Source: Psychrobacter sp. PL19
GTDB taxonomy: Bacteria > Pseudomonadota > Gammaproteobacteria > Pseudomonadales > Moraxellaceae
Assembly (NCBI RefSeq): GCF_017875835.1
Contig: NZ_JAGING010000001.1
Coordinates: forward strand, 3,038,001 to 3,102,000
Length of the DNA: 64,000 bases
Direction of reading: 5' to 3'
Both the position numbers and the translations under genes were made by a program. Shown piece by piece: positions 1 to 10,891 of this stretch. The notes under the pieces are model-generated. The model saw nothing but the letters and a program-made list of their open reading frames with translations. It was not told the origin of the DNA and searched no databases. Positions within the stretch are counted from its first letter, which is position 1. Each line of letters opens with the position of its first letter.

Positions 1-440
1 CCATCTTGCAGCTGAATTGAAGGAATGTTCACACGAACAAACTCATCACGACCGGCTTTTTTTACCATCACTGTGCGATGGCTGACTAGCTGACGTGCTT
101 CGGCGCGAGTTGAGCCAAAGCCCATGCGATAAACCACATTATCTAGACGACTTTCTAGCATGGCTAACAAGTTTTCACCAGTAGCACCGCGCTTACGAGC
201 CGCTTCTTTATAATAGTTTGCAAACTGACGCTCTAACACACCATAGATACGTTTAACTTTTTGTTTTTCACGTAACTGTAATGCATATTCCGAGGTTTTA
301 TTACGGCTGACGCCGTGTTGACCAGGCGGACGGCCAGCTTTTTTCGTTTTCACATCGTAAGGTTTAACGCCAGACTTAAGACCTAAGTCTGTCCCTTCAC
401 GACGTGATAATTTAAGTTTTGGTCCAATATAGCGGGCCAT
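1..440 (-). CDS. rpsD: 30S ribosomal protein S4, C-terminus outside window
   Basis: S4 binds 16S rRNA early in 30S assembly and in many bacteria represses the alpha operon. The frame starts at ATG 440 ([16 protein letters not shown]) and runs off the left edge after about 146 of an expected ~206 codons. The start of the S4 RNA-binding domain is visible ([22 protein letters not shown]). It follows rpsK by 48 bp; rpoA and rplQ would be expected further left. Confidence 0.97.
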   Translation of the reverse strand, partial: MARYIGPKLKLSRREGTDLGLKSGVKPYDVKTKKAGRPPGQHGVSRNKTSEYALQLREKQKVKRIYGVLERQFANYYKEAARKRGATGENLLAMLESRLDNVVYRMGFGSTRAEARQLVSHRTVMVKKAGRDEFVRVNIPSIQLQD

Positions 441-488
441 ATTCATGTCTCCTGTAAGCTTTTTTAATAAAAAGCTTCGTCTTTAATA

Positions 489-878
489 TTAGACGCGGCG
501 CTTTTTCGGCGCACGGCAACCATTGTGTGGGATTGGGGTTACATCAGAAATACTGTTAACTTTATAACCCAATGCACCTAGTGCTCTTACCGCAGACTCA
601 CGACCCGGTCCTGGTCCTTTGACCAAAACATCGATATTCTTAACACCATATTCTTGAGCCGCTTTACCAGCGACTTCAGCTGCAACCTGAGCTGCAAATG
701 GTGTAGATTTACGTGAACCACGGAAGCCTTGTCCACCTGAAGTGGCCCAAGCCAATGCATTACCTTGACGATCGGTAATCGTAACAATGGTGTTATTAAA
801 AGACGCATGGATATGGGCGACGCCCTCCGATACTGAACGACGAGCCACTTTCTTGCGACTACGAGTGTCTTTTGCCAT
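489..878 (-). CDS. rpsK: 30S ribosomal protein S11
   Basis: 129 residues, the normal length. S11 lies on the 30S platform near the mRNA exit site. The family C-terminus [13 protein letters not shown] and the core [10 protein letters not shown] are present. It sits 20 bp downstream of rpsM in the alpha operon. Confidence 0.98.
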   Translation of the reverse strand: MAKDTRSRKKVARRSVSEGVAHIHASFNNTIVTITDRQGNALAWATSGGQGFRGSRKSTPFAAQVAAEVAGKAAQEYGVKNIDVLVKGPGPGRESAVRALGALGYKVNSISDVTPIPHNGCRAPKKRRV

Positions 879-898
879 CTTTTAGCTTCCTAAGTTAA

Positions 899-1255
899 TT
901 ATCTTTTAATTGCTCTACGTGGACCCTTACGAGTACGCGCATTCGTTTTCGTACGTTGGCCATTTACAGGCAAGTTACGACGATGACGAATACCACGGTA
1001 GCAGCCTAGATCAACCAAACGCTTGATATTCATTGATACTTCGCGACGAAGATCACCTTCAGTCGTAAAATTTGTAATCTGTGCACGGATAGCGTCTAAC
1101 TGTGAATCATCTAACTGACTGATTTTAGTGGTCGGTGCAATGCCAACTGCTTCTAAAATTTTCTTAGCAGTGGTACGACCTACACCAAAAATGTAAGTTA
1201 GCGAAATAACAGCATGCTTATTATCCGGAATGTTGACGCCGGCAATACGAGCCAT
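899..1255 (-). CDS. rpsM: 30S ribosomal protein S13
   Basis: 118 residues from ATG 1255 ([10 protein letters not shown]). The frame stays open 9 codons further upstream, but this start matches the family and is preceded by a GGGGAGA ribosome-binding site. S13 sits in the 30S head and contacts S19 and the P-site tRNA. The basic C-terminal tail ([12 protein letters not shown]) is intact. First gene of the alpha operon proper after rpmJ. Confidence 0.98.
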   Translation of the reverse strand: MARIAGVNIPDNKHAVISLTYIFGVGRTTAKKILEAVGIAPTTKISQLDDSQLDAIRAQITNFTTEGDLRREVSMNIKRLVDLGCYRGIRHRRNLPVNGQRTKTNARTRKGPRRAIKR

Positions 1256-1432
1256 CGATTTCTCCCCATTAAAGAAAAACAAGCATTATTCATTATAAAT
1301 AGCGCATTGCTTTTCAGATTTATTGCTGTTGATACCTAGCCTTTCACAGTTATCACTATCGCACTAATCTGCTAGGCAGACTGGCCAAATAGCGTCAAGC
1401 TATAAAAGATATCGGTACAAACTACGGCAAGT

Positions 1433-1454
1433 GGCGGATGATATCGCATCCGCC
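1433..1454. other. stem-loop between rpmJ and rpsM
   Basis: Perfect 8-bp GC-rich stem (GGCGGATG / CATCCGCC) with a 6-nt loop in the 262-bp gap between rpmJ and rpsM. A T-rich stretch follows on the plus strand only, so it is not an obvious terminator for the minus-strand operon. The gap is where the alpha-operon leader bound by S4 lies in E. coli. Whether this stem belongs to an S4 target is inference. Confidence 0.4.
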
Positions 1455-1517
1455 GTTATTTTTCAAGTGTTAATTCAATTGGTAGCATAGGCACAATGCC
1501 GTATTCTACTTATTTGA

Positions 1518-1634
1518 TTAACCTTGACGTTGTTTGTGGCGTGGTTCTGCTGTGCAAATAATATGCACACGGCCTTTACGGCGTACAACTTTACAGCTAC
1601 CACAAATCTTCTTAACTGATGCTTGGACTTTCAT
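1518..1634 (-). CDS. rpmJ: 50S ribosomal protein L36
   Basis: 38 residues, [16 protein letters not shown] to RHKQRQG. This is the zinc-binding form: the ribbon residues C11, C14, C27 and H33 are present. Preceded by AAGGAG. It lies 45 bp downstream of secY, as in other gammaproteobacterial spc operons. Confidence 0.96.
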   Translation of the reverse strand: MKVQASVKKICGSCKVVRRKGRVHIICTAEPRHKQRQG

Positions 1635-1679
1635 CGCATGCTCCTTGAAATATCGCACCGCTTACTTAATACAAAGTAT

Positions 1680-3026
1680 TTAAGGTTGCGTGGGCGACTG
1701 AATTAACGTCTGATCATGATATTGATGGGTCATCAAATGCGCTTGGATCTGCGAGATGAAGTCCATTACCACAACCACCATAATCAGTAATGATGTACCA
1801 CCGAGTTGAAACGGTACACCAAATGACGACTGGACGACCATCGGCATTAAACAAATAACCGTCATATACATCGCGCCAATAAAGGTCAGTCGATTTAATA
1901 CATGATCGAGATATCGTTGAGTTTGTTGTCCAGGACGAATACCTGGAATATACGCACCACTACGTTTAAGGTTTTCGGCAACTTCGCGCGGACTAAAGAC
2001 CAATGCTGTATAAAAGTAGCAGAAGAAAATAATCATCGCACCAAACAGGACTAGATATAGCGGCTGTCCAGGAGACAATACCAAAGCCATATTTTGTAGT
2101 ATCTTTTGCACAAAGGTGGGATCGGTTGATTGACCAACCCATTGCCCTAAACTTGCTGGAAATAACAACAATGAGCTGGCAAAAATAGCAGGGATAACCC
2201 CTGCCATATTAAGCTTCAGTGGCAAATGTGATTGCTGCTGAGCATAAATTTTACGACCTTGTTGTTGCTTTTGCGCATAGTTTACCGGCACACGACGTTG
2301 AGCACGTTCAATATAAACGATACCCGCGGTGACCGCGACTCCGAGCACTACAAAGATAAAGAGTACAATCAAGTTCATCTGCCCTTGATTGACCTGTTCG
2401 ATAGATTGCGAAATCATACCTGGCGTACCGGCAACAATACTAGCAAAGATTAGCATTGAAATACCATTACCCACACCGCGTTCTGTAATCTGCTCACCAA
2501 GCCACATTAAGAACATAGCGCCAGCTACTAAAGAAGTAACCGCTGGGATATAAAAGGTAAGTCCGGACGACAGAGTTAGATTCTGGCTAATAAGGCCAGC
2601 GCACATTCCTAATGACTGTACCAACGCTAAAGCAAGTGTCCCTTGTCGGGTATACTTGTTAAGCTTACGTCGACCTGCTTCACCCTCTTTTTTGAGGGCT
2701 TCAAGCGACGGCAGTACCGCTGACATCATCTGTACAATAATCGACGCTGAAATATACGGCATGATGCCAAGCGCCATGATAGACATCCGCTCAAGCGCAC
2801 CACCTGAGAACATATTAAACATGCTCAAGATGGTGTTTTCATTGCGAGAGAACAGGTCTGCCAAATTGACTGGATTAATACCGGGTACTGGAATGTGCGA
2901 CCCTAAACGATAAACAATCAATGCGCCAATTAAGAACAGTAAACGCGTCCATAGCTCGTCATACTTACGTATAAACGCAAAAGGATTGAGCGGTATACCA
3001 GATGATGACATTGATTGTTTTGACAC
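1680..3026 (-). CDS. secY: protein translocase subunit SecY
   Basis: 448 residues. Central channel subunit of the SecYEG inner-membrane translocon, with about ten hydrophobic segments between residues ~25 and ~435. The first ATG in frame (3077) lies well inside rplO, so I chose GTG 3026 ([18 protein letters not shown]): it is 4 bp after the rplO stop and preceded by GAGGAG with 7-nt spacing. ATG 3011 is an alternative. Translation is probably coupled to rplO. Confidence 0.95.
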   Translation of the reverse strand: MSKQSMSSSGIPLNPFAFIRKYDELWTRLLFLIGALIVYRLGSHIPVPGINPVNLADLFSRNENTILSMFNMFSGGALERMSIMALGIMPYISASIIVQMMSAVLPSLEALKKEGEAGRRKLNKYTRQGTLALALVQSLGMCAGLISQNLTLSSGLTFYIPAVTSLVAGAMFLMWLGEQITERGVGNGISMLIFASIVAGTPGMISQSIEQVNQGQMNLIVLFIFVVLGVAVTAGIVYIERAQRRVPVNYAQKQQQGRKIYAQQQSHLPLKLNMAGVIPAIFASSLLLFPASLGQWVGQSTDPTFVQKILQNMALVLSPGQPLYLVLFGAMIIFFCYFYTALVFSPREVAENLKRSGAYIPGIRPGQQTQRYLDHVLNRLTFIGAMYMTVICLMPMVVQSSFGVPFQLGGTSLLIMVVVVMDFISQIQAHLMTHQYHDQTLIQSPTQP

Positions 3027-3030
3027 GTTG

Positions 3031-3471
3031 CTACTCCTCGATGCTACCACCAGCAGCTTCGATTGCTTGCTTGGCACCTTTAGTCACTTTTACACCTTGG
3101 AAGGTATAAGCTTTAGTGACGTCACCTGACAAGATAATACGGGCACGTTTCATATCGTGACGAATAAGGTTAGCCGCTTTAAGAGTAATAACGTTAACGA
3201 TATCGCCTTCAACTTTATTCAGTTCAGACAAACGGACTTCTGCAGTCGTCATTGCCATTTTACTGGTAAAGCCAAATTTAGGTAGACGGCGGAATAATGG
3301 CATTTGACCACCTTCAAACCCTCTGCGAATACCAGAACCTGAACGTGACTTCTGACCTTTTACACCACGGCCACCAGTTTTACCAAGGCCTGAGCCGATA
3401 CCACGACCACGACGTTGGGCGGTTTTTTTCGCGCCAACACCTGGTGATAATTCATTTAATCTAAGTCCCAT
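3031..3471 (-). CDS. rplO: 50S ribosomal protein L15
   Basis: 146 residues with the Gly/Arg-rich N-terminal extension ([17 protein letters not shown]) that threads into 23S rRNA. Its start overlaps the rpmD stop (TAATG). The secY ribosome-binding site lies in its last codons. Confidence 0.97.
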   Translation of the reverse strand: MGLRLNELSPGVGAKKTAQRRGRGIGSGLGKTGGRGVKGQKSRSGSGIRRGFEGGQMPLFRRLPKFGFTSKMAMTTAEVRLSELNKVEGDIVNVITLKAANLIRHDMKRARIILSGDVTKAYTFQGVKVTKGAKQAIEAAGGSIEE

Positions 3472-3650
3472 TACGCTTCCTCCACTTTTACCATGTAGTT
3501 AACGCGATTGACCATACCACGGTTTGAAGGAGTATCTTCAACTTCAACAGTATGATTAATACGGCGTAAACCCAATCCTTTCAAGCTCGCTTTGTGGCTC
3601 TTGAGGCGATGGGCACCTGATTTTAATTGAGTGACTTTCATTGTTTTCAT
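3471..3650 (-). CDS. rpmD: 50S ribosomal protein L30
   Basis: 59 residues, [16 protein letters not shown] to [10 protein letters not shown] small late-assembly 50S protein. ATG 3650 is preceded by a weak GGCGAG. ATG 3641 (MKVTQLKSG) is a possible alternative start. Its stop overlaps the rplO start by one base. Confidence 0.93.
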   Translation of the reverse strand: MKTMKVTQLKSGAHRLKSHKASLKGLGLRRINHTVEVEDTPSNRGMVNRVNYMVKVEEA

Positions 3651-3670
3651 CGTAACTCGCCTAGTCTAAG

Positions 3671-4186
3671 TTAGCCCAAAATTTCGTCTACAGATTTACC
3701 ACGTTTAGCTGCCATCTTTTCTGGAGTTGACATATCACGTAAACCATTAAACGTTGCACGTACAACGTTAGCAGTATTGGTAGAACCATAACATTTAGTC
3801 AAAACATCTTTGACACCAGCAACTTCTAATACCGCACGCATTGCGCCACCAGCGATTACGCCAGTACCTTCAGATGCAGGTTGCATATAGACTTTACTAG
3901 CACCGTGACGTGCTTTGATCGGATGATACAAGGTTGCATCATTTAGCTCAACGGTAATCATATTACGTTTGGCAGCTTCTAGTGCTTTTTGAATAGCAGC
4001 TGGCACTTCACGTGCTTTACCGCGACCAAAACCAACACGGCCATTGCCGTCGCCCACTACTGTCAAAGCAGTGAAAGAGAAAATGCGACCACCTTTGACC
4101 ACTTTTGCAACGCGGTCAACAGTAACCAAACGCTCTACTAAACCGTCTGTTTGTTCATTTTTATCATTTTTATCATTTCTAGCCAT
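3671..4186 (-). CDS. rpsE: 30S ribosomal protein S5
   Basis: 171 residues. S5 acts at the mRNA entry site and in decoding fidelity. The N-terminal double-stranded RNA-binding-type fold ([21 protein letters not shown]) and C-terminal domain are both present. A short Asn/Asp/Lys-rich N-terminus ([12 protein letters not shown]) is lineage-specific. Two bp separate it from rplR. Confidence 0.98.
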   Translation of the reverse strand: MARNDKNDKNEQTDGLVERLVTVDRVAKVVKGGRIFSFTALTVVGDGNGRVGFGRGKAREVPAAIQKALEAAKRNMITVELNDATLYHPIKARHGASKVYMQPASEGTGVIAGGAMRAVLEVAGVKDVLTKCYGSTNTANVVRATFNGLRDMSTPEKMAAKRGKSVDEILG

Positions 4187-4188
4187 GA

Positions 4189-4539
4189 TTAAAACTCCAA
4201 TCCATTTTCACGAGCGGCTTCAGCTAAAGCTTTAACTCGACCATGATATTTAAAACCACTACGGTCAAAGGCAACTTTAGTAATACCAGCTGCTTTTGCG
4301 CGTTCTGCGATCATTTGGCCTACAGACGTCGCTGCATCAACGTTACCAGTCGCGCCTGAGCGCAAGCTGCCGTCTAAGGTAGATGCCTGAGCGATCACTT
4401 CACCACCGTTCGGAGAGATAATCTGGGCATAGATATGCTTTGGTGTGCGATTAACTGTTAGGCGATGAACACCTAAGAAGCGAATATGCGCACGGGTTTT
4501 TTTAGATCGACGCAGACGAGCTGCTTTTTTATCAAACAT
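4189..4539 (-). CDS. rplR: 50S ribosomal protein L18
   Basis: 116 residues. Binds 5S rRNA with L5 and L25 in the central protuberance. The basic N-terminus ([17 protein letters not shown]) and C-terminal [20 protein letters not shown] are typical. Confidence 0.98.
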   Translation of the reverse strand: MFDKKAARLRRSKKTRAHIRFLGVHRLTVNRTPKHIYAQIISPNGGEVIAQASTLDGSLRSGATGNVDAATSVGQMIAERAKAAGITKVAFDRSGFKYHGRVKALAEAARENGLEF

Positions 4540-4550
4540 TTCATCTCACC

Positions 4551-5084
4551 TTATTTTTTCTTAGCTTCTTTACGAACCACATGTTCGTCGCTATAACGAA
4601 TACCTTTGCCTTTATAAGGCTCTGGTGGACGGAAACCACGGATTTTAGCCGCTGCTTGACCAAGCTGCTGCTTATTGTTTGATTTTAAAACAATTTCAGT
4701 TTGCGTTGGGGTTTCAGCTGACACACCTTCAGGTAACGTATATTCTACTGGATGCGAGTAACCAACGTTTAGGGTTACTTTATTGCCAGTAGCTTGCGCG
4801 CGATAACCAACACCGATCAATTGAAGGCGTTTTACAAAGCCTTCGTTCACGCCTATAACATAGTTGTTAAGTAGGGCGCGGATGGTGCCAGTATGCATCA
4901 TGGCTTCTTTTGAATCGACTGTAGGTGAGAGAGTAACAACATCATCTTCCTGTTTCAGCTCGACCAATTCATGCAGGCGTAAAGACAAATTGCCGTTCTT
5001 GCCTTTCACTTCGACCTGCCGATCGTTCAGAGTGACGCTTACGCCGTTTGGCAGCGTCACTGGGGCTTTAGCCACACGAGACAT
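4551..5084 (-). CDS. rplF: 50S ribosomal protein L6
   Basis: 177 residues, two tandem L6 folds. Stalk-base protein near the elongation-factor site. C-terminal signature [16 protein letters not shown] is intact. A 220-bp gap upstream separates it from rpsH, unusually long for this operon. Confidence 0.98.
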   Translation of the reverse strand: MSRVAKAPVTLPNGVSVTLNDRQVEVKGKNGNLSLRLHELVELKQEDDVVTLSPTVDSKEAMMHTGTIRALLNNYVIGVNEGFVKRLQLIGVGYRAQATGNKVTLNVGYSHPVEYTLPEGVSAETPTQTEIVLKSNNKQQLGQAAAKIRGFRPPEPYKGKGIRYSDEHVVRKEAKKK

Positions 5085-5304
5085 AGGAATATTCCTTAAA
5101 AAAATTAACAGCTTCTGTTAGCAATAAATAATAGCGAAAAAACTAACAGGCTAAAAAGCGTGTTAGCTTAGCATAATTGACCCCGTTAGACACCTATCAA
5201 TTTTAAATAATTAATGAGGCTGATTTTATATCAACCTTATAATGCATTATCATAAGATTAATATAGTTCTAACGAGATGCAAATAGACTTCATCGTCGGG
5301 TAGC
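5085..5304 (-). promoter_or_regulatory. 220-bp gap in spc operon, possible internal promoter or leader
   Basis: AT-rich spacer between rpsH and rplF without an ORF. On the minus strand there are two TTGATA hexamers followed by AT-rich -10-like stretches, and overlapping stems built from CTAACAG/CTGTTAG near 5110-5170. An internal promoter or attenuating leader is plausible but unproven. Confidence 0.3.
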
Positions 5305-5703
5305 TTACGCTACAAATGCGACAACTTCACCACCGATACCAGCAGCGCGGGCAGCACGATCACTCATGATACCTTGGCTAGTAGATACGATAGCAACACC
5401 CATACCTTGCTTAACAGTAGGGATAGCGTCTTTACCACGATGCTGGCGTAAACCAGGACGGCTAAAGCGCTGAATAGTTTCGATGACAGCTTTGCCTTCG
5501 AAGTATTTTAGTTCGATAGATAGAGTTGCTTTGTTGTTATCTTCTGCAGTAACAACAGCATTAGCCACATAACCTTCACTAACTAATAGGTCAGCGATTG
5601 ATTTACGTAGTTTTGAACTTGGCATGGCTACGGATACTTTATTAGCCATTTGGGCGTTACGAATACGGGTTAGCATATCCCCAACGGTATCTTGCATACT
5701 CAT
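5305..5703 (-). CDS. rpsH: 30S ribosomal protein S8
   Basis: 132 residues. Binds helix 21 of 16S rRNA and in E. coli represses the spc operon at rplE. C-terminal signature ([22 protein letters not shown]) fits the family. It follows rpsN by 11 bp. Confidence 0.98.
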   Translation of the reverse strand: MSMQDTVGDMLTRIRNAQMANKVSVAMPSSKLRKSIADLLVSEGYVANAVVTAEDNNKATLSIELKYFEGKAVIETIQRFSRPGLRQHRGKDAIPTVKQGMGVAIVSTSQGIMSDRAARAAGIGGEVVAFVA

Positions 5704-5714
5704 GTAGTTACTCC

Positions 5715-6020
5715 TTACCAGCTTGCTTTACGAACACCAGGCACATCGCCTTGCATGACTCGCTCACGCAGCATATTGCGTGATAAGCCAAACTTACGGA
5801 AGTAGCCATGAGGACGACCTGTGATAGCACAACGATTACGCAGACGTACTGGCGATGAATTACGTGGTAGAGCTTGTAGCTCTAGCATTGCTTCCATACG
5901 CTGTTCATCACTTGCGTTGATATCACCGATAGTCTCTTTTAGCTTGATACGCTTATCAGCGTACTTAGCAACCATTTTTTCGCGCTTTAATTCGCGGTTG
6001 ATCATGCTCTTCTTTGCCAT
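5715..6020 (-). CDS. rpsN: 30S ribosomal protein S14
   Basis: 101 residues: the long, zinc-independent form. Only one cysteine remains in the region that is a CxxC ribbon in the short form ([20 protein letters not shown]). Located in the 30S head. Confidence 0.98.
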   Translation of the reverse strand: MAKKSMINRELKREKMVAKYADKRIKLKETIGDINASDEQRMEAMLELQALPRNSSPVRLRNRCAITGRPHGYFRKFGLSRNMLRERVMQGDVPGVRKASW

Positions 6021-6032
6021 AACGTCTTTACC

Positions 6033-6569
6033 TTATTTAAATGGGAAGCCGAATGCTTTAAGCAGCGCACGACCTTCATCATCAGTAGCAGCTGACGTGG
6101 TAATTGTCACATCCATGCCACGGATACGATCAATCTTGTCAAAGTCTACTTCTGGGAATACGATTTGTTCTTTGATACCCAATGAGTAGTTACCACGACC
6201 ATCGAAAGCTTTAGGTGAAAAACCGCGGAAGTCACGAACACGAGGAATTGCAACGGCAATGAGACGATCTAAAAATTCGTACATTTGCTCACCGCGTAGC
6301 GTTACTTTACAACCAATTGGCCATTCTTCACGAATTTTGAAGCCAGCGATTGATTTACGCGCTTTGGTGACTACAGGTTTTTGACCAGCAATCGCCGTCA
6401 TATCAGCTACTGCACCTTCAAGCAATTTCTTGTCTTGAGACGCGCCGCCTACACCCATATTAAGTGTGATTTTAGTGATTTTAGGCACTTGCATCACGTT
6501 AGCTAAACCAAGATCTTCTTTGATCTGCTGCTTTAGTTCATTGTTATATAAAGCTTTTAATCTTGCCAT
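6033..6569 (-). CDS. rplE: 50S ribosomal protein L5
   Basis: 178 residues. Links 5S rRNA to the 50S central protuberance. The frame also has an ATG two codons upstream (6575). I prefer 6569 ([12 protein letters not shown]) because it matches the family and gives better spacing from TAAGG. Core motif KITLNMGVG is present. Confidence 0.95.
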   Translation of the reverse strand: MARLKALYNNELKQQIKEDLGLANVMQVPKITKITLNMGVGGASQDKKLLEGAVADMTAIAGQKPVVTKARKSIAGFKIREEWPIGCKVTLRGEQMYEFLDRLIAVAIPRVRDFRGFSPKAFDGRGNYSLGIKEQIVFPEVDFDKIDRIRGMDVTITTSAATDDEGRALLKAFGFPFK

Positions 6570-6590
6570 TACCATTACACCCTTAGTGTC

Positions 6591-6908
6591 TTACGCAGTC
6601 GCCACGACTTCACCATTTGAACGATAAACGCGCTGTTTTTTGCCGTCTTCGTTAAATTGGTAAGTAATACGGTCTGCTTTTTGGGTTTGCGCATTTAAAA
6701 TTGCGACATTTGAGAGATGCAGAAAAGCTTCTTGCTTAATGATACCGCCTTCAACGCCAGTTGCCTGATTTGGCTTCTGATGTTTAGTGACAATATTAAT
6801 GCCTTCAACTTTAATACGATCGTTTTTTACAGCTTGTACAGTACCTTGTTTGCCTTTGTCTTTACCAGCAATAACAATAACTGTATCGCCTTTTCGTAAT
6901 TTAGCCAT
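6591..6908 (-). CDS. rplX: 50S ribosomal protein L24
   Basis: 105 residues. Early-assembly initiator protein near the exit tunnel. The N-terminal KOW motif (RKGDTVIVIAGKDKGKQGTV) is complete. Confidence 0.98.
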   Translation of the reverse strand: MAKLRKGDTVIVIAGKDKGKQGTVQAVKNDRIKVEGINIVTKHQKPNQATGVEGGIIKQEAFLHLSNVAILNAQTQKADRITYQFNEDGKKQRVYRSNGEVVATA

Positions 6909-6916
6909 GGGTTACC

Positions 6917-7285
6917 TCACAATACTTCTGGTGCTAGGGATACAATTTTCATAAACTGATCACCACGTAGTTCACGAGTTACCGGTCCAAAAATACGAGT
7001 TGCAATCGGCGCTTTGTTTTGATTCAACAATACCGCAGCATTGTCGTCAAAACGTAGCACAGAACCATCGGGGCGACGAACGCCTTTTTTGGTACGTACA
7101 ACTACCGCATTCATCACATCGCCTTTTTTAACACGACCGCGAGGAATGGCTTCTTTAACCGTTACTTTGATGATATCGCCGACTGATGCATAACGACGAT
7201 GAGAGCCACCCAGTACTTTAATGCACTGAACTCGTCTTGCACCGCTATTATCTGCAACTTCCAGCATTGACTCAACCTGAATCAT
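6917..7285 (-). CDS. rplN: 50S ribosomal protein L14
   Basis: 122 residues from ATG 7285 ([18 protein letters not shown]), with CGGAGTAA just upstream. The frame is open 23 codons further up, but that part is not L14-like. First gene of the spc operon, preceded by a ~180-bp gap after rpsQ that may hold its leader or promoter. Confidence 0.97.
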   Translation of the reverse strand: MIQVESMLEVADNSGARRVQCIKVLGGSHRRYASVGDIIKVTVKEAIPRGRVKKGDVMNAVVVRTKKGVRRPDGSVLRFDDNAAVLLNQNKAPIATRIFGPVTRELRGDQFMKIVSLAPEVL

Positions 7286-7464
7286 AGCGTTACTCCGCAC
7301 GTATGAGCAATAAAAACCAGTTGCTGCCGCTAGCACAGTATGAGTAGACGGCATTTAATGTAAATGACCGCATTACTCTTAATATGAGTGATATACGCTC
7401 GGCGCAATCAGCATCCTTAAAAAGGCGGACATTTTAACAGCTTCTGGTTAATAATGCAATTTAC

Positions 7465-7740
7465 TTAGATTTTCTCTACTTTTTCAACCACATTTACTAA
7501 AGTCCACGACTTAGTTTTTGAGATTGGACGCGTTTCTTTGATTTGGACAAGGTCGCCTTGTTGGCAAACGTTGTTCTCATCATGGGCTTTGATTTTAGTC
7601 GAACGACGAAGCTGCTTGCCATACAAAGGATGACGAACCAGACGCTCAATCAAAACCGTGATGGACTTGTCCATCTTATCGCTGACAACTCGTCCTGTTA
7701 GGACGCTAGCATTTGCGGTTGCTTGATTGTTATCACTCAT
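7465..7740 (-). CDS. rpsQ: 30S ribosomal protein S17
   Basis: 91 residues, OB-fold protein. [16 protein letters not shown] and [20 protein letters not shown] are family motifs. Overlaps rpmC by 4 bp (ATGA), indicating translational coupling. Last gene of the S10 operon. Confidence 0.98.
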   Translation of the reverse strand: MSDNNQATANASVLTGRVVSDKMDKSITVLIERLVRHPLYGKQLRRSTKIKAHDENNVCQQGDLVQIKETRPISKTKSWTLVNVVEKVEKI

Positions 7741-7934
7741 GAGTCGCCTCGCTGTTTCTCGTTAATCAAAGTCTGAAGCTGAGCAATCGTACGACGATTG
7801 CCACGAACTTCATGGGTATTCCCCAACTGACCGGTTGCTTTAGCCATACGAATACGGAAAGCATCAAGTTGCTTTTCATCAAGTAACTGAGTCAGGTCTT
7901 CTAATGATTTATCACGTAATTCACTGATCTTCAT
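7737..7934 (-). CDS. rpmC: 50S ribosomal protein L29
   Basis: 65 residues, two helices ([20 protein letters not shown]). Sits near the tunnel exit and contributes to the trigger factor/SRP site. Overlaps rplP by one base and rpsQ by four. Confidence 0.97.
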   Translation of the reverse strand: MKISELRDKSLEDLTQLLDEKQLDAFRIRMAKATGQLGNTHEVRGNRRTIAQLQTLINEKQRGDS

Positions 7935-8347
7935 TACATTATCGTCCGCTTAACAATGGTAGTTTTAAAGGGCAGCTTTGCTGCAGCAAGCGTTAACGCT
8001 TCACGAGCAAGTTCTTCTGAAACCCCTTCAATTTCATATAATACTTTACCAGGCTTGACTTCGCATACCCAATATTCTACAGGACCTTTACCTTTACCCA
8101 TACGTACTTCTAAAGGCTTTTTGGTAATAGGTTTGTCTGGGAATACACGAATCCAAATCTTACCACCACGCTTAACTTTACGAGTAATGGTACGACGTGC
8201 CGCTTCAATTTGACGGGCAGTCATACGACCGCGAGTCAAAGATTTTAGACCAATTTGTCCGAATGCAACGGTGCTTCCACGATGAGCTAGCCCAGTGTTA
8301 CGACCTTTGTGCATTTTACGAAACTTGGTACGTTTTGGCTGTAACAT
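7934..8347 (-). CDS. rplP: 50S ribosomal protein L16
   Basis: 137 residues. Binds near the A-site and peptidyl transferase centre. [17 protein letters not shown] and [17 protein letters not shown] match the family. Confidence 0.98.
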   Translation of the reverse strand: MLQPKRTKFRKMHKGRNTGLAHRGSTVAFGQIGLKSLTRGRMTARQIEAARRTITRKVKRGGKIWIRVFPDKPITKKPLEVRMGKGKGPVEYWVCEVKPGKVLYEIEGVSEELAREALTLAAAKLPFKTTIVKRTIM

Positions 8348-8350
8348 AGT

Positions 8351-9076
8351 TTAACCTCTGTCTGTGTTTCGACGGTTTCCACCACGACCACGGCGTTTTG
8401 GCGCACGAGTCTGCTCTTCTTTGACGGGATTATATACGCTATTCATGCCGTCAAGGATTTCGCCACGGAAGATCCAAACTTTTACACCGATGGTGCCGTA
8501 AGTAGTTTCCGCACGTACTGACGAATAGTCAATATCAGCACGTAGCGTATGCAGTGGCACACGACCTTCACGGTACCATTCAGTACGAGCAATCTCAGCA
8601 CCGCCAAGACGGCCAGACAGCTCAACTTTAATACCTTTAGCACCAGAACGCATGCTGTTCTGTACGGCGCGCTTCATCGCACGACGAAACATAACACGAC
8701 GCTCAAGCTGGCTACCAATACCATCTGCTACCAGACGCGCATCGAGATCAGGTGACGTGATTTCTTCAATGTTGACCTGAGCAGGTACGCCCATAATTTT
8801 GGTCAATTCTTTTTGAAGTCTTTCGATATCTTCGCCTTTTTTACCGATAACAATACCAGGACGCGCAGTGGCGATGGTAATCTTAGCAGCACCAGTAGGA
8901 CGCTCGATCATAATATTACTAATCATAGCGTTATCTAGTTTTTTGCGTAGATATTCACGAACTTGTATGTCGTTGATTAGGTATTCTGAGTATTGTTTAG
9001 GGCTAGCATACCAGTTTGCGTTATGCTTTTTGACAACACCAAGACGTATTCCGATTGGATGTACTTTTTGACCCAT
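8351..9076 (-). CDS. rpsC: 30S ribosomal protein S3
   Basis: 241 residues. N-terminal KH domain ([18 protein letters not shown], about residues 69-90) and C-terminal S3 domain. A basic Arg/Gly tail ([13 protein letters not shown]) extends the C-terminus. Part of the mRNA entry helicase with S4 and S5. Confidence 0.98.
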   Translation of the reverse strand: MGQKVHPIGIRLGVVKKHNANWYASPKQYSEYLINDIQVREYLRKKLDNAMISNIMIERPTGAAKITIATARPGIVIGKKGEDIERLQKELTKIMGVPAQVNIEEITSPDLDARLVADGIGSQLERRVMFRRAMKRAVQNSMRSGAKGIKVELSGRLGGAEIARTEWYREGRVPLHTLRADIDYSSVRAETTYGTIGVKVWIFRGEILDGMNSVYNPVKEEQTRAPKRRGRGGNRRNTDRG

Positions 9077-9079
9077 GAC

Positions 9080-9409
9080 TTATTCTCCTACCTTTATAGT
9101 GATGTGACAGGTACGCTTGCTGATACGATCAGCGCGACCTTTAGCACGTGGTAGGATACGCTTTAGCGTAATGCCTTCATCAACGTAGATAGTGCCGACT
9201 TTCAGGTCGTCAATATCTAAGCCGTGATTATGTTCGGCATTGGCGATGGCTGAGTTAAGACATTTCTTAACAAACACAGCACCTTTTTTATTGCTATACG
9301 TCAGGATATCCAAAGCACGTTCAATAGATTTGCCACGAACTTCATCAGCAACGAGTCTAACTTTTTGTGCCGATATGGCGGCACCGCGTAATTTTGCAGT
9401 TACTTCCAT
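9080..9409 (-). CDS. rplV: 50S ribosomal protein L22
   Basis: 109 residues from ATG 9409 ([19 protein letters not shown]), preceded by TAAGGTG. The frame is open 24 codons upstream but that stretch overlaps rpsS and is not L22-like. Its beta-hairpin ([17 protein letters not shown]) lines the exit tunnel, the region altered in some macrolide-resistant mutants. Confidence 0.97.
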   Translation of the reverse strand: MEVTAKLRGAAISAQKVRLVADEVRGKSIERALDILTYSNKKGAVFVKKCLNSAIANAEHNHGLDIDDLKVGTIYVDEGITLKRILPRAKGRADRISKRTCHITIKVGE

Positions 9410-9419
9410 GGTAAGCACC

Positions 9420-9695
9420 TTATTTCTTAGCTTTTCTGTCAATGCCATGACCACGATACGTACGAGTCGGGGCAAATTCACCTAGTTTATGACCAACCAT
9501 CTGTTCGCTCACGATAACCGGTACATGAGTACGGCCGTTGTGAACAGACAAGGTTAGGCCAACCATTTGTGGCAGAATCATAGAACGGCGCGACCAAGTT
9601 TTAATGGGTTTGCGTGAGTTGGTTTCTAATGCAGTCTCAACTTTGGCAAACAAGTGCGCGTCTATGAATGGACCTTTTTTCAATGAACGAGGCAT
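9420..9695 (-). CDS. rpsS: 30S ribosomal protein S19
   Basis: 91 residues. Head protein that pairs with S13. [12 protein letters not shown] and the C-terminal [12 protein letters not shown] are standard. Confidence 0.98.
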   Translation of the reverse strand: MPRSLKKGPFIDAHLFAKVETALETNSRKPIKTWSRRSMILPQMVGLTLSVHNGRTHVPVIVSEQMVGHKLGEFAPTRTYRGHGIDRKAKK

Positions 9696-9707
9696 GAAAT
9701 TCTTCCT

Positions 9708-10532
9708 TTATTTCTTCTTGGCGCGACGGATGATCATACTGTCAGTACGCTTATTATGACGCGTTTTAAGTCCTTTAGACTTCTGACCCCAAGGGCTGGT
9801 TGGATGGCGACCTTTATTACGACCTTCACCACCACCATGTGGGTGATCAACAGGGTTCATCGCCACACCGCGAACGGAAGGACGAATACCACGCCAACGT
9901 GAAGCACCCGCTTTACCAAGTGATTTCAAGTTGTTTTCAGTATTAGAGACTTCACCAATAACGGCACGGCAGTTAACGTGTACACGACGAGTCTCACCTG
10001 AACGCAGGCGAAGAATCGCATAAACACCGTCACGACCTAGTAACTGAACGCTTGTTCCCGCTGCGCGAGCCATCTGTGCGCCTTTACCGATTTTAAGCTC
10101 GATATTATGGATCACAGTACCCAATGGGATATTTTTAAGCGGTAGACAGTTACCTGGGCGAATTGGAGACGTTTCACCTGATAGCACGGTATCACCAACG
10201 GCTTGTTTTTTAGCAGCGATGATGTAGCGACGCTCACCATCAGCATACTTAAGCAAGGCAATATGTGCAGTACGGTTAGGATCGTATTCAATACGCTCTA
10301 CCGTTGCTGGAATATTGTCTTTGGTACGTTTGAAGTCAATAATACGGTAATGTTGTTTATGACCACCGCCAATATGACGAGTAGTAATGCGGCCATTATT
10401 ATTACGACCACCTGACTTGCTTTTTGATTCTAGAAGCGCTGCAAACGGACGACCTTTATAAAGGTGTGGATGCACCACTTTTTCAACAAAACGGCGGCCT
10501 GGTGATGTTGGCTTCGCTTTTACGATAGGCAT
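9708..10532 (-). CDS. rplB: 50S ribosomal protein L2
   Basis: 274 residues. Essential for subunit association and peptidyl transfer. The conserved histidine loop ([18 protein letters not shown]) is intact near residue 225. Confidence 0.98.
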   Translation of the reverse strand: MPIVKAKPTSPGRRFVEKVVHPHLYKGRPFAALLESKSKSGGRNNNGRITTRHIGGGHKQHYRIIDFKRTKDNIPATVERIEYDPNRTAHIALLKYADGERRYIIAAKKQAVGDTVLSGETSPIRPGNCLPLKNIPLGTVIHNIELKIGKGAQMARAAGTSVQLLGRDGVYAILRLRSGETRRVHVNCRAVIGEVSNTENNLKSLGKAGASRWRGIRPSVRGVAMNPVDHPHGGGEGRNKGRHPTSPWGQKSKGLKTRHNKRTDSMIIRRAKKK

Positions 10533-10543
10533 GAGTGTTATCC

Positions 10544-10891
10544 TTATTCGTTGTTCGCTGTTTCACTAGTAGAGGTAGTAGCAGCTACTTCCTCACCAGC
10601 ATCAGCCATTTGTACATCGTGACCAGCTTTTAAGGTGACATAGGCTTTTTTGTAGTCATTACGACGGCCGATGTTTTTACCAAAACGCTTTGTCTTACCT
10701 TTAACATTCAAAGTGTTTACTTTTAAAACTTCAACACCTTCAAACATTAGCTCAACTGCTTTTTTGACTTCAAGCTTGGTAGCATTAGAATCAATTTTAA
10801 ATACCTGAACGCCAAGTGAGTCACCAAGCATTTGAGATTTTTCTGAGAATACAGGCCCTCTTAAGACCTGATAAAGTCTTGCGTTATTCAT
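10544..10891 (-). CDS. rplW: 50S ribosomal protein L23
   Basis: 115 residues. Tunnel-exit protein docking trigger factor and SRP. The last ~20 residues form an acidic Thr/Ser-rich extension ([18 protein letters not shown]) beyond the ~100-residue core. Overlaps rplD by 4 bp. Confidence 0.97.
   Translation of the reverse strand: MNNARLYQVLRGPVFSEKSQMLGDSLGVQVFKIDSNATKLEVKKAVELMFEGVEVLKVNTLNVKGKTKRFGKNIGRRNDYKKAYVTLKAGHDVQMADAGEEVAATTSTSETANNE

Noticed and set aside
5821..6189. 122-codon plus-strand ORF over rpsN and rplE
   Set aside because: Antisense shadow of two intact ribosomal protein genes.
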